Source of the DNA: an uncultured Bacteroides sp.
GTDB taxonomy: Bacteria; Bacteroidota; Bacteroidia; Bacteroidales; Bacteroidaceae
Reading direction: 5' to 3'
NCBI GenBank assembly: GCA_900766005.1
Contig: CAAFTU010000096.1
Span: 72,869-136,868 of the forward strand
DNA length: 64,000 nucleotides
The first letter of the stretch is position 1; each line of letters starts with the position of its first letter. Positions 44,763 to 53,761 of this stretch are shown here, piece after piece. The notes beneath the pieces were generated by a model. That model ran no database searches. It was given only the letters and a program-made list of their open reading frames with translations, and had not been told where the DNA came from. Position numbers and translations under genes: made by a program.

Positions 44763-44783
44763 AAAGAAAGCAACTTTCTTTAT
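44761..44783. repeat. Perfect inverted repeat at the beta-barrel promoter
   Basis: ATAAAGAAAG, CAA, CTTTCTTTAT: two 10-base arms with a 3-base spacer. It abuts and by two bases overlaps the -33 element on its upstream side, a usual place for an activator or repressor operator. It has no T run and is not transcribed by the predicted promoter. Confidence 0.6.
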
Positions 44784-44823
44784 CAGAAATCAAAAAGAGA
44801 ACAATTTATAGGTAAAAATAGAA

Positions 44824-44855
44824 AGTCGCATCTACTCTTTCGAATAGATACGACT
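44824..44855 (-). terminator. Terminator of apbC
   Basis: AGTCG-C-ATCTA pairs with TAGAT-A-CGACT (10 bp with one mismatch); on the minus strand TTTCTATTTTT follows. Confidence 0.65.
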
Positions 44856-44878
44856 CTAAGAATATCTAAAATTTTCTA

Positions 44879-45979
44879 TTATTTATGTGTCTCCACAATC
44901 TGTGTAGGAGCCAGCTCCATATTCCGGCGATCCACCTGACGAACAACACTGGCAGCCAATTGAAGGAAGGCATGTCCGGTAATGGACTGTTCATCCAGTG
45001 CCACCGGCGTACCTTTATCACCTGCTTCACAAATACCTTGTACGATAGGAATCTGTCCCAACAAAGGCACTTGCATTTCCTCAGCCAGACGTTTGGCACC
45101 TTCCTTACCAAAAATATAATATTTGTTTTCCGGCAACTCAGCAGGAGTAAACCAAGCCATGTTTTCCACCAGTCCTAAAATAGGCACATTTACCTTATCA
45201 TTCGTAAACATGTTGATTCCCTTACGGGCATCGGCCAAAGCCACTGCCTGCGGTGTGCTGACAACAATTGCTCCGGTCATAGCCAATGTCTGAACCACTG
45301 TCAGATGAATGTCACTGGTGCCGGGAGGAAGGTCAATCAGGAAATAATCCAATTCACCCCACGCTGCATCTCCAATCAGTTGCTTCAAAGCATTACTTGC
45401 CATCCCTCCTCGCCACAAAGTCGCCTGGTCTGGGTCAACAAAAAAACCGATAGAGAGCAACTTCACTCCATATTTTTCTACCGGAATAATCAAATCACGG
45501 CCGTCAATGCGTTCAGCATACGGACGGGCATCTTCCACTTGAAACATCTTCGGCATGGAAGGACCAAAGATATCCGCATCCAGCAAACCGACTTTATAGC
45601 CCAGTTTAGCCAATGCAACAGCTAAGTTGGCAGCTACTGTAGACTTTCCTACGCCTCCCTTACCGGAAGAAATACCTACCACATTCTTTACCTGCGGAAG
45701 CAATTTACCCACTTCCGGACGAGCAGCTTGTTTGCTTTCGACGCCAATCGTCACCTGTACATCAGGAGATACATACGTATGAATGGCCGTTTCAGCAGCC
45801 TTCAACATCGATTTCATAAAAGGATCGGTGGGCTTTTCAAATATCAATGAAAAGCTGACAGTCATCCCGTCAATCCGGAGATTGTCTGCAACCATCTCCG
45901 CCTCTACCAAATTCTTTCCCGTACCGGGATAGCGCACTGTTGCCAGTGCATCTAATATCAATTTAGGATACAGAGTCAT
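44879..45979 (-). CDS. apbC: Mrp/ApbC/NBP35-family Fe-S carrier ATPase
   Basis: 366 residues. N-terminal DUF59/MIP18-like domain (about 5-85), then a P-loop MinD-type ATPase with the deviant Walker A GKGGVGKST (106-114) and DLPPGTSD switch (about 217-224). In studied family members a CxxC after an ENM motif holds a bridging 4Fe-4S cluster between two subunits. Here the equivalent segment (residues 272-290, ENMAWFTPAELPENKYYIFG) has no cysteine and only one cysteine is seen in the whole protein. The Fe-S carrier role is therefore by homology only. Confidence 0.85.
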   Translation of the reverse strand: MTLYPKLILDALATVRYPGTGKNLVEAEMVADNLRIDGMTVSFSLIFEKPTDPFMKSMLKAAETAIHTYVSPDVQVTIGVESKQAARPEVGKLLPQVKNVVGISSGKGGVGKSTVAANLAVALAKLGYKVGLLDADIFGPSMPKMFQVEDARPYAERIDGRDLIIPVEKYGVKLLSIGFFVDPDQATLWRGGMASNALKQLIGDAAWGELDYFLIDLPPGTSDIHLTVVQTLAMTGAIVVSTPQAVALADARKGINMFTNDKVNVPILGLVENMAWFTPAELPENKYYIFGKEGAKRLAEEMQVPLLGQIPIVQGICEAGDKGTPVALDEQSITGHAFLQLAASVVRQVDRRNMELAPTQIVETHK

Positions 45980-46050
45980 ATTTTTTAGCTTTAACTATTA
46001 CACTTTCGCTTCCAGTTTTTTTGCAGTTCCTCTCCTGCAAAAAACAGTTG

Positions 46051-46809
46051 TTATTTACTCGTAGCCAACCCGCTTCGCTTGCTGCGGTTATAGCTGCGAT
46101 AAGAATCAAGTTCAATTTCCACATCCGGCTCTTGCAACACACCTTCTTGAGGAAGTCGGAACTTGATATACTTGATATTCAACCCTCTATCCAGCCACTG
46201 CTGTTCATAATAGGTTTTTATTCCCAAAATATCATCTACCAGCCCCGAATGATACAAGTCCTCCGTCATAAATTCCACTGGCAACTGATTCGCCTCAATC
46301 ATGTATTTCGTATAAGTAAACATGAAATTGCTGTCTGTTTTCAGATGGATGATACCGTCCGGCTGCAAGAACTTACGATAGCGCTCCATAAAATAAGTAG
46401 AAGTCAAACGCTTGGTAGCCTTCTTCATCTGAGGGTCGGAGAATGTCAACCAAATCTCACTTACCTCACCGGGGGCAAAAAAGCGCTCGATAATCTCGAT
46501 ATTGGTACGCAAGAAAGCCACATTCTTCATTCCGGCCTGTAACGATTCGGTTGCACCGGTCCACATGCGGGCACCTTTGATATCCACAGCTATGAAGTTT
46601 TTTTCGGGAAACATCTTACCCAAGCCCACTGTATACTCACCGCGTCCGCAGCCCAGCTCAAGTACGATGGGATGGTCATTCTTAAAGAATTCCTCATGCC
46701 ACTTTCCCTTCATCTCAAAGGGCACATTATCTACCGCCGAATAAGGATATTCGAACACATGTGGGTAACTTGCCATGTCGGCAAACTTTTCTAATTTATT
46801 CTTTCCCAT
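46051..46809 (-). CDS. trmB: tRNA (guanine-N7)-methyltransferase
   Basis: Methylates G46 in the tRNA variable loop with SAM. 252 residues; SAM-binding motif ELGCGRGEYT (about 51-60), the TFSDPQMKKATKRLT substrate/catalytic motif and the C-terminal TYYEQQW helix. Length is normal. It precedes apbC by 71 bases on the same strand and has a full promoter of its own. Confidence 0.93.
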   Translation of the reverse strand: MGKNKLEKFADMASYPHVFEYPYSAVDNVPFEMKGKWHEEFFKNDHPIVLELGCGRGEYTVGLGKMFPEKNFIAVDIKGARMWTGATESLQAGMKNVAFLRTNIEIIERFFAPGEVSEIWLTFSDPQMKKATKRLTSTYFMERYRKFLQPDGIIHLKTDSNFMFTYTKYMIEANQLPVEFMTEDLYHSGLVDDILGIKTYYEQQWLDRGLNIKYIKFRLPQEGVLQEPDVEIELDSYRSYNRSKRSGLATSK

Positions 46810-46828
46810 ATCAATCCTGATTAGACCA

Positions 46829-46860
46829 CAAAGGTAGTCTTTTTAAACGAAACAGACAAA
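46829..46860 (-). promoter_or_regulatory. Promoter of trmB
   Basis: On the minus strand TTTG (46857-46860), 20 bases, TACCTTTG (46829-46836), 19 bases before the trmB start: a full consensus match. Confidence 0.7.
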
Positions 46861-46950
46861 AAGAAATGGAGCACAGACTTCGCTATACTCCATTCTATTT
46901 TTTGGTTCATCCAACACTTTCGCTGTTGATAAACTCAACTGTACCTGCTA

Positions 46951-47970
46951 TTATTCAACAATAGTCACCCATCCGTGTGTATCAGGCTCGTCGCCATACT
47001 GAATTGCACGCAGTTTGTTGTACAGCTTCGTACAAACAGGCCCCGGTTTTCCGTCTGGTGCCAACACATAAGAACGGTCATTTTCCGGATCATCAATGCG
47101 CTGGATCGGACTGATTACAGCGGCTGTTCCACAAGCACCGGCTTCCTCAAAAGTAGCCAGTTCTTCTTCCGGAACCGGTCGACGTTCCACTTTCATTCCC
47201 ATATCTTCAGCCAATTGGATCAAGCTCTTATTGGTAATAGAAGGAAGAATCGAAGTTGAAAGCGGAGTAATATAAGTATTGTTTTTAATCCCGAAGAAAT
47301 TGGCTGCACCACACTCGTCCATGTATTTCTTTTCTTTAGCATCCAGATAAAACTCAGCAGAATATCCGGCTGCATGCGCTTCCTGGCTGGCACGAAGGCT
47401 GGCTGCATAGTTACCACCCACTTTATAGATACCGGTACCCAACGGAGCCGCACGGTCGTACTTACGTGTGATGACATACGGAGTTGCCGCAAATCCACCT
47501 TTAAAATAAGGGCCTACCGGTGTGACGAAGATGACAAACAGATATTCACTGGCAGGACGAACACCTACCTGAGCACCTGTACCGATGAGCAACGGACGGA
47601 TATAAAGAGAAGCACCACTTTCGTAAGGAGGAATAAAACGCTCGTTGAGCTTCACAGCCTTCAGTACCGCTTCCTTAAAACGTTCTGTTGAAAGTTCAGG
47701 CATCAAAATACCACGGCAAGTCGACTGCAGACGGGCAGCATTTTCCTCCAGACGGAAAATACGCACCTTACCATCTTTACCGCGAAAAGCCTTCAAACCT
47801 TCAAAAGCTTCCTGTCCGTAGTGCAAACAAGTAGCCGCCATGTGCAAAGGAATGGTCTCCTCGCTGCAAATTTCCAATTCGCCCCACTGTCCGTTACGAT
47901 AGTAAATTCTCACGTTATAGTCTGTCTTCATGTATCCGAAAGACAAGTTCGACCAATCAATTTCTTTCAT
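46951..47970 (-). CDS. ilvE: Branched-chain amino acid aminotransferase
   Basis: PLP fold-type IV enzyme for the last step of Ile, Leu and Val synthesis. 339 residues, of the larger BCAT class. The PLP lysine is Lys183 (GIYKVGGNYA); EAFEGLKAF and the GACGTAAVISP C-terminal motif are present. No leader peptide or attenuator is seen upstream. A candidate -7 box TATTTTTG lies at 48013-48020 in the xseB stop region, so it may be read both from that and from the xse operon. Confidence 0.94.
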   Translation of the reverse strand: MKEIDWSNLSFGYMKTDYNVRIYYRNGQWGELEICSEETIPLHMAATCLHYGQEAFEGLKAFRGKDGKVRIFRLEENAARLQSTCRGILMPELSTERFKEAVLKAVKLNERFIPPYESGASLYIRPLLIGTGAQVGVRPASEYLFVIFVTPVGPYFKGGFAATPYVITRKYDRAAPLGTGIYKVGGNYAASLRASQEAHAAGYSAEFYLDAKEKKYMDECGAANFFGIKNNTYITPLSTSILPSITNKSLIQLAEDMGMKVERRPVPEEELATFEEAGACGTAAVISPIQRIDDPENDRSYVLAPDGKPGPVCTKLYNKLRAIQYGDEPDTHGWVTIVE

Positions 47971-48024
47971 ATTATTATATCTTTAAGTTCGCTGTTATCA
48001 AACACTGATTCGCAAAAATAACTT

Positions 48025-48234
48025 TTATTCTTCAGACTGCTTCTTTTCTTTCAATAATTTTTCAACTTCCCGGTCTGCTTTCGTCAATTTTTCGCTGCAG
48101 AAGGCAATGATATCATTGGCCTCCTTTATTTTTTCGCCCAGCATATCGATATCCAATTCGTTGTTGTCGATTTGACGGACAATTTTTTCCAGCCGTTCCA
48201 TTGCCTGCTGGTAGGTTTCTTTCTTTGCTGCCAT
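48025..48234 (-). CDS. xseB: Exodeoxyribonuclease VII small subunit
   Basis: 69-residue helical subunit; the helix pair pattern AMERLEKIVRQIDNNELDIDMLGEKIKEA is the family signature. It wraps the coiled-coil of XseA in the complex that degrades single-stranded DNA from both ends. 15 bases after xseA. Confidence 0.93.
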   Translation of the reverse strand: MAAKKETYQQAMERLEKIVRQIDNNELDIDMLGEKIKEANDIIAFCSEKLTKADREVEKLLKEKKQSEE

Positions 48235-48249
48235 AAGAATATATCTTTT

Positions 48250-49539
48250 TTAGAGTTTCTGTTTTTTCTGATTCTGTAGCGTTGATTCGTGAGCACGGGA
48301 AGAGGACACTACAGAAATTACTTCCCCTTGAGCCAAACGGGTAACCAAAGTGTCACTCACGTTCAAAGAGGAAACATCGGTTACCGCCTTGCCATTCTTC
48401 AATGTGATACTATAACCTCTTTTCAATAATTTTACAGGTGAAGCATCGTCCGTACGCTGACGGAGCAGTTCCAAACGGTGCCGTTCACGAGCCAAAGAAG
48501 CCAATGCCACTTGTGACAAATCCTTTTGCGCCGTCAGTAAAGCCAAACGGGCATCCATCAGTTTGCGCTGAACCAGATGAGGAATACGTGATTGCAAAGC
48601 ATCCAGCCGCCTGTACTCGCGGTCGAGCAAATCGCAAGCCCCCTGCTGCACACGCGCCTGCAGGTTATCCAACCGGTCGGCCACGTCCGTCAGCTGCTGT
48701 ATAAGCCGTTCGGCGGCAGCAGTCGGTGTCTTCACCCGGGTGTGCGACACCATGTCAAGCACCGTATCATCCCTTTCATGTCCAATACCGGTAATAATGG
48801 GCAAAGGGAACTGCGCACAAGCAGTGGCCAACAGATACGTATCGAAACCCGACAAATCGGAAGTAGCCCCTCCCCCACGGATGATAACCACTACATCAAA
48901 CTCATCAACACGCTGATTGATAGCATCCAAAGCCGACAAGACAGACTCTTCCACCTGACTGCCTTGCATCAAAGCAGGAAACAGTTCTGTATAAAAATAA
49001 AAACCACGCACATTGTGTTCCAACTGATGACAGAAATCACCATATCCGGCGGCAGTTGCCGAGGAAATAACGGCAATACGCTGAGGAAGAAGCGGCATCG
49101 GCAACTCCTTATTCAGCGTCAGCACTCCTTCTTCCTGCAGTTGTTTCAGGATTTCGCGCCTGCGAAGAGCCATGTCTCCCAATGTGTAAGAGGGATCGAT
49201 ATCCAATACCGTGAGGCTATATCCATACAGTTCATGAAACTGCACCGTCACCTTGACCTGCACCTTGATGCCGGAAGTAAACAACTGCCCCGTAGATTCT
49301 TCAAAATAAGATTTCAGCAAGCGGTACACATGATTCCAAATCACCCCGCGCGCTTTGGCTACCAGCGTGTTTCCTCGCGGATCTTTCTGCACAAACTCCA
49401 AATAACAATGCCCGGTAGTATTGGTACGCACATCACTCAGTTCCGCCTGAATCCAATATTCATCAGGCAGACACTGCTCCAGACTACGACGCACCAATGC
49501 ATTCAGTTCTAAAAGAGAAAGAGAAACATCCATACCCAT
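48250..49539 (-). CDS. xseA: Exodeoxyribonuclease VII large subunit
   Basis: 429 residues: N-terminal OB domain (about 20-110), catalytic domain with the IIRGGGATSDLSGFD and GIGHERDDTVLD motifs (about 225-265), long coiled-coil (about 285-375) and a C-terminal domain. Partner of XseB. ATG 49533 is an alternative start. It follows the subtilase gene by 14 bases. Confidence 0.95.
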   Translation of the reverse strand: MGMDVSLSLLELNALVRRSLEQCLPDEYWIQAELSDVRTNTTGHCYLEFVQKDPRGNTLVAKARGVIWNHVYRLLKSYFEESTGQLFTSGIKVQVKVTVQFHELYGYSLTVLDIDPSYTLGDMALRRREILKQLQEEGVLTLNKELPMPLLPQRIAVISSATAAGYGDFCHQLEHNVRGFYFYTELFPALMQGSQVEESVLSALDAINQRVDEFDVVVIIRGGGATSDLSGFDTYLLATACAQFPLPIITGIGHERDDTVLDMVSHTRVKTPTAAAERLIQQLTDVADRLDNLQARVQQGACDLLDREYRRLDALQSRIPHLVQRKLMDARLALLTAQKDLSQVALASLARERHRLELLRQRTDDASPVKLLKRGYSITLKNGKAVTDVSSLNVSDTLVTRLAQGEVISVVSSSRAHESTLQNQKKQKL

Positions 49540-49553
49540 CCCGACACAGTTTT

Positions 49554-50927
49554 CTAGTTATTACCAGCTTTGTTGCCTTTTACTTCAAGATATGCTTTCC
49601 AGAAATCAGGAATGCCGTATCCGAAAATATTGTCGGGAGCGTCTGCACGGTTGCCCGAACGGCGAACCACTTCAATGATTTCCTTCGCTGTCAGTTGAGG
49701 ACAAGCCTGCCATAGGCAAGCCACCATGCCGCATAAAATAGGCGAAGAAAACGAAGTGCCGTTGGCCAAACGAAGATTACCGTCGGTTCCCATAATATCA
49801 GCAGCCAGCCCCACAGCCATCACATCCGGCTTCACTCTCCCGTCGGCTGTGTTGCCCACCGAAGAGAAAGGAGCTAAATCTCCCTGCTTATCAACCGCTC
49901 CTACAGCAATCACATTTTCTGCATCAGCCGGAGGAGTAATTTTCTTCCATGTACCTGCTCCCGCATTTCCCGCACTGCACACCACAACCATCCCCTTATC
50001 GGCCGCACGCGAAGCCTGGCGGGACATCAAAGCATAACGACCGTTCAAATCGCGATAGCGATAATTGCAGGAAGCATCATCAAAAGAATGATAGCCGAGA
50101 GAAGTATTCACTAAATCCACCCCTACACTGTCTGCAAATTCGATAGCTGCCGCCCAATAATCTTGTTCTACCAGACTTTCCGACGATTCATCTTCGCTGC
50201 GCAACAACCAATAAGAAGCTTCCGGTGCAGTGCCTATCATAATGTGAGGCTTATTCATAGCCATACAAGAAAGCACCGAAAGGCCGTGACTGTTCTCGAC
50301 ATAAATATCCGATTGAGGATCAACAAAATCACGCACGCCCTCAATGGAAAGATTGTCCATTGCCTTGATTCTATCCAGGTTGTGAAAGCCAGCATCAATA
50401 ACCGCAATCGTCATTCCTTTTCCTTTGAAACCTGCCTGATGCAACAGATGCCCGTTGCTGATCTGCAGCTGGGCAGCTGCTACTCCATAGGGATGCTCCA
50501 TTCTTAGAGGACGATTGATCACTGTATCTCTCTGGCTTTCGCTGCGATACACTCCTTGCCACACCTTTTGCACAGCACGCACAAAAGGAAGAGCCGAGAT
50601 GCGTTCCATCACCGCCGTATCACTGCAGGAAACAGTCACAAAATTCTCCCACTTGCCGGTAACAAGCACCTTCACACCCTCAGCCTGAATCGCATCCACG
50701 TATTGTCGACAAACGGGCAAGTCTGTAGAATCTACCGGCAACCCTTGCTTGGTTCTCCGCTCAACAGACTTGGCAGACAAGAACTTTTCGGGTTGTTGCA
50801 ATGAATATGCTGTAGCAGCCTTATCCTTCAGACTGACACGATATTTATATGTATCGGATGATACAGCGTGAACATCTGTTCCCCATCCAATCATCCATGT
50901 CAATAACACCAATACGTATTTTTTCAT
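49554..50927 (-). CDS. Secreted S8 (subtilisin-like) serine protease
   Basis: 457 residues with a signal peptide (about 1-21) and a propeptide-like region to about 165. The catalytic triad is complete: Asp178 (AVIDAGF), His214 (SHGLSVLS) and Ser392 (NGTSFSSP), with the oxyanion Asn in SAGNAG (about 319-322). No C-terminal sorting domain is evident. It is likely an active periplasmic or surface peptidase; substrate unknown. It lies between mnmA and xseA with short gaps, an odd partner for DNA and tRNA enzymes. Confidence 0.92.
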   Translation of the reverse strand: MKKYVLVLLTWMIGWGTDVHAVSSDTYKYRVSLKDKAATAYSLQQPEKFLSAKSVERRTKQGLPVDSTDLPVCRQYVDAIQAEGVKVLVTGKWENFVTVSCSDTAVMERISALPFVRAVQKVWQGVYRSESQRDTVINRPLRMEHPYGVAAAQLQISNGHLLHQAGFKGKGMTIAVIDAGFHNLDRIKAMDNLSIEGVRDFVDPQSDIYVENSHGLSVLSCMAMNKPHIMIGTAPEASYWLLRSEDESSESLVEQDYWAAAIEFADSVGVDLVNTSLGYHSFDDASCNYRYRDLNGRYALMSRQASRAADKGMVVVCSAGNAGAGTWKKITPPADAENVIAVGAVDKQGDLAPFSSVGNTADGRVKPDVMAVGLAADIMGTDGNLRLANGTSFSSPILCGMVACLWQACPQLTAKEIIEVVRRSGNRADAPDNIFGYGIPDFWKAYLEVKGNKAGNN

Positions 50928-50944
50928 CTTATTGTTTTTTTCAA

Positions 50945-52030
50945 TCAGAATCCCTCATTTTCCACAATCACCAGACCGATTCCCCGCTGTGAAGCAATGA
51001 ATCCTCCTCCCAACACACGTTTGCCCTCATAAAATACAGCCGACTGTCCGGGAGCAATGGCGGAAGCCGCTTCCAGAAAACGTACAAGCAGACGGCCGTC
51101 ATCCAAACGTTTCACCTTACAAGGCAACGGCCGGCTCCGATAACGGATTCTCACCGTGAGATGCTCACACTCCAACAATGCCTGCTCATCTACCAGCAAG
51201 TCTTGCTCTACCAGCATGTATTCGGTCTTCAACTGCTCGGCATCCCCCAGCATCACCGTATTCTTTTGCGGATTGATTTTCAACACATAAGCCGGCTTGC
51301 CCAATGCTATTTCAAGTCCTTTACGCTGGCCAATGGTATAATAAGGAGCCCCCTTATGCTGACCCAGCTTAACGCCCTCTGAATTAACAAACCAGCCGGG
51401 ACCTATTTCACTGTCCAACTGAGGACACTGTTCACGGAGAAAATCACGATAGTCACCTTGGATGAAACACACTTCCATGCTTTCTCCTTCTTTCGACTTT
51501 GCCTCGTATCCTTTCTCTGCCAGATAAGCACGGACCTGCACTTTGGTATAATCACCTAAGGGGAAAATGCAACGCTTCAATACCTCCTGGCCTACTCTCC
51601 ACAAAAAGTAAGACTGGTCTTTTTTGTCATCATCGCCTGCTACAATGTAAATCCGGCCGTCTTTCTCCTCCAGACGAGTGTAATGTCCCGTAGCAATCCA
51701 AGCACAATCCAAGCGGTCGGCCCATTCGGATAAAATACGAAACTTAAACAGCGGATTACACATGACACACGGATTCGGCGTACGCCCTTGCTTATACTCA
51801 TCAATGAAATTTTGCACAATGGTTTCCTTAAAAGGGATGCGTTCATCAGCCACATAATGCTCAATACCCATCCGTGCAGCAAGTTCTTTCGCATCTTGAG
51901 GTTCATCCCCCCATACACGCATGGTTACCCCTACGATTTCATACCCTTTTTCCTGAAGCATCAGACACGTAGCCGTACTGTCGATACCGCCACTCATGCC
52001 CACTAAAACACGTTTATTCCGTTCTTTCAT
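50945..52030 (-). CDS. mnmA: tRNA 2-thiouridylase MnmA
   Basis: Thiolates U34 of Lys, Glu and Gln tRNAs. 361 residues; PP-loop GMSGGIDSTA (11-20), catalytic Cys91 (NPCVMCNPLFKF) and persulfide Cys188 (MEVCFIQG), followed by the C-terminal beta domains. Bacteroides genomes often carry more than one mnmA; this copy has both cysteines. First gene of a run with the subtilase, xseA and xseB. Confidence 0.95.
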   Translation of the reverse strand: MKERNKRVLVGMSGGIDSTATCLMLQEKGYEIVGVTMRVWGDEPQDAKELAARMGIEHYVADERIPFKETIVQNFIDEYKQGRTPNPCVMCNPLFKFRILSEWADRLDCAWIATGHYTRLEEKDGRIYIVAGDDDKKDQSYFLWRVGQEVLKRCIFPLGDYTKVQVRAYLAEKGYEAKSKEGESMEVCFIQGDYRDFLREQCPQLDSEIGPGWFVNSEGVKLGQHKGAPYYTIGQRKGLEIALGKPAYVLKINPQKNTVMLGDAEQLKTEYMLVEQDLLVDEQALLECEHLTVRIRYRSRPLPCKVKRLDDGRLLVRFLEAASAIAPGQSAVFYEGKRVLGGGFIASQRGIGLVIVENEGF

Positions 52031-52057
52031 CTATATTTCTGCCAAATTGATTGGTTA

Positions 52058-52065
52058 CAAATGTA
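52058..52065 (-). promoter_or_regulatory. Candidate -7 box of mnmA
   Basis: TACATTTG on the minus strand, 27 bases before the mnmA start. The 318-base gap 52031-52348 holds this box, a hairpin at 52167 and the plus-strand promoter at 52292; I see no gene in it. Confidence 0.5.
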
Positions 52066-52166
52066 CAAGAATCTTCGGAAAAAATAAATTTATTAGCGCA
52101 TCTTTCTGAAAATCCCGCTTTTATTTATCTCTTCGCTTCTTTTCCAATTTTGCTGTTTAACACCCA

Positions 52167-52188
52167 TTGCCATCAAAGAGAATGGCAA
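52167..52188. other. Small hairpin in the mnmA divergent region
   Basis: TTGCCAT and ATGGCAA (7 bp) around an 8-base loop, outside both predicted transcripts. Function unknown; an operator or chance. Confidence 0.3.
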
Positions 52189-52291
52189 AGAAAAAAACGC
52201 AAGTTCTCCTTGCTGAACGAAGAAAAATCATAAGCAAAACAACCATTTTTATGCTTTTTCGTGTAAATAAAGACTTTTCAGACTCAAAAAG

Positions 52292-52322
52292 TTGCTTTTT
52301 TCTTTCCTATGAACTATATTTG
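52292..52322 (+). promoter_or_regulatory. Promoter of the unassigned gene
   Basis: TTG (52292-52294), 20 bases, TATATTTG (52315-52322), 26 bases before ATG 52349. Confidence 0.58.
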
Positions 52323-52348
52323 GATAATCACCTAAAGCAAGAACAATT

Positions 52349-53218
52349 ATGGCTAACCCCAGACTAACGGGTATTCCCGAAAATCAGCAAGCCTTATTGT
52401 ATGCCAAACTGAATGAATACAACCGAGGCAGAGCGTCTTTTAAAGATGCCGGGGTTTACTTGGTTGTACTTCCCCGACCGGGTAAGCCTAACTACACGTT
52501 GTGGATTTACTCACCGCTACCCGAAAGACAGTCTTTTCTCTACCTGCGAGATCTGTCGATCGATGTCAACGAATCGTTGCGCATAGCAAGCACCCTGCTC
52601 TACTATTCGCCGCGCTGCATTGTGTTGGTGGAATACAACGAAAAAAGAATGCAGAGCAACGGAGATGATTTGGTATTCTTCGGTAAGTACCGCGGACATT
52701 TTCTGCACGAGATACTGGACATAGACCCGTCCTATCTCAGCTGGATAGCCTACAAATTCACGCCCAGAATTCCCAAACAGGAGCGTTTTGTGCTCATAGC
52801 CCAGATATATCATTCGGTGTATCTCGATATGATGCAAAGAAAAGTCAGACAAAAATCAAATGCAAGCAATTACCTGGGAGAGGAAGGAGATAAAATAACG
52901 AACCAACAGTTCAAAATTATAAGAGTACGGCTGGAAGACGACCCGTACAAAACACGGGTCAACGGAAACACGCCTCAATTTTATGTGAAGCAGATACTCA
53001 CACTCGTTGACACCCAAGGAAATCTGGTAATCATCAGTGTGCCGTCCAAAAATGCGAGTGCCCTTTCCAACACGCTGTCTGCCTTCGAGCATGCTTACCG
53101 ACCGGGAGAAATCGTTTACGTTCTCTCGGCCAGAATTGCACGCCTATTCGAAAGCTACGGCTCCAAATACACCCGTCTCAGCCACGTCAAACTGACCCAG
53201 TTTCCTACCGGCGGCTGA
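52349..53218 (+). CDS. Unassigned protein with ExoX-C/DUF3820-like motif
   Basis: 289 residues, soluble, no signal peptide. The first 100 residues are alpha/beta with no known motif. Residues 110-137 (FFGKYRGHFLHEIL, then DPSYLSWIAYKF) fit the short fGKYkGk..eI...YL.WL pattern seen at the C-terminus of exodeoxyribonuclease X and in DUF3820 proteins, thought to bind nucleic acid. A basic linker (160-172) and a C-terminal beta-rich part (about 185-289) follow. No exonuclease DEDD motif is present. I do not recognise the full-length family. It is monocistronic, between mnmA and ispF, with its own promoter. Confidence 0.68.
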   Translation: MANPRLTGIPENQQALLYAKLNEYNRGRASFKDAGVYLVVLPRPGKPNYTLWIYSPLPERQSFLYLRDLSIDVNESLRIASTLLYYSPRCIVLVEYNEKRMQSNGDDLVFFGKYRGHFLHEILDIDPSYLSWIAYKFTPRIPKQERFVLIAQIYHSVYLDMMQRKVRQKSNASNYLGEEGDKITNQQFKIIRVRLEDDPYKTRVNGNTPQFYVKQILTLVDTQGNLVIISVPSKNASALSNTLSAFEHAYRPGEIVYVLSARIARLFESYGSKYTRLSHVKLTQFPTGG

Positions 53219-53240
53219 GAAACGGAGTGCGCCGCTACGG

Positions 53241-53720
53241 CTATTCTTTCTCTATAAGCACCGTGGCATAGGCAGATATGCCTTCTTCACGGCCGGTAAA
53301 TCCCAGTTTTTCGGTAGTTGTGGCTTTAATGGACACCTCGTCTGCATCCACTCCCATCACTGCAGCCAGGGTTTCCTGCATCAGCGGAATGTGCATTTTA
53401 AGTTTGGGCCTTTCGGCACAGATGGTCGCATCGATATTACCTACTTTGAACCCCTTAGTAGCAATCAGCTCCACGGTTTTCTTCAGCAAGATCTTGCTGT
53501 CGATGTTCTTAAACTCACCGGCTGTATCCGGGAAATGATATCCGATATCACGCATGTTGGCTGCACCCAGAAGTGCATCACAAATGGCATGAATAAGCAC
53601 ATCAGCATCCGAATGTCCCAGCAAACCTTTCGTATGTTCCAGACGGATACCTCCCAACCATAAATCACGGCCTTCGACCAACTGATGCACATCGAAGCCA
53701 AAACCTACCCTTATCTTCAT
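53241..53720 (-). CDS. ispF: 2-C-methyl-D-erythritol 2,4-cyclodiphosphate synthase
   Basis: Fifth step of the MEP pathway, releasing CMP. 159 residues; metal ligands Asp10 and His12 (FDVHQL) and His44 (LIHAICDALLGAA), plus SDAD (37-40). Encoded 21 kb from ispD rather than beside it. Third gene of the rex-FAH-ispF run. Confidence 0.96.
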   Translation of the reverse strand: MKIRVGFGFDVHQLVEGRDLWLGGIRLEHTKGLLGHSDADVLIHAICDALLGAANMRDIGYHFPDTAGEFKNIDSKILLKKTVELIATKGFKVGNIDATICAERPKLKMHIPLMQETLAAVMGVDADEVSIKATTTEKLGFTGREEGISAYATVLIEKE

Positions 53721-53761
53721 AAACGTGTACTTTCTAAAGTAATGAATAATACAGACAACAA

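Noticed and set aside
47971..48024. Leader peptide or attenuator for ilvE
   Set aside because: The gap is only 54 bases, with no Ile/Leu/Val-rich frame and no hairpin.
52167..52367. Short plus-strand frame beginning MPSKRMAKKKTQ before the unassigned gene
   Set aside because: It starts upstream of the predicted promoter, overlaps the real start and has low-complexity Lys-rich content; no family match.
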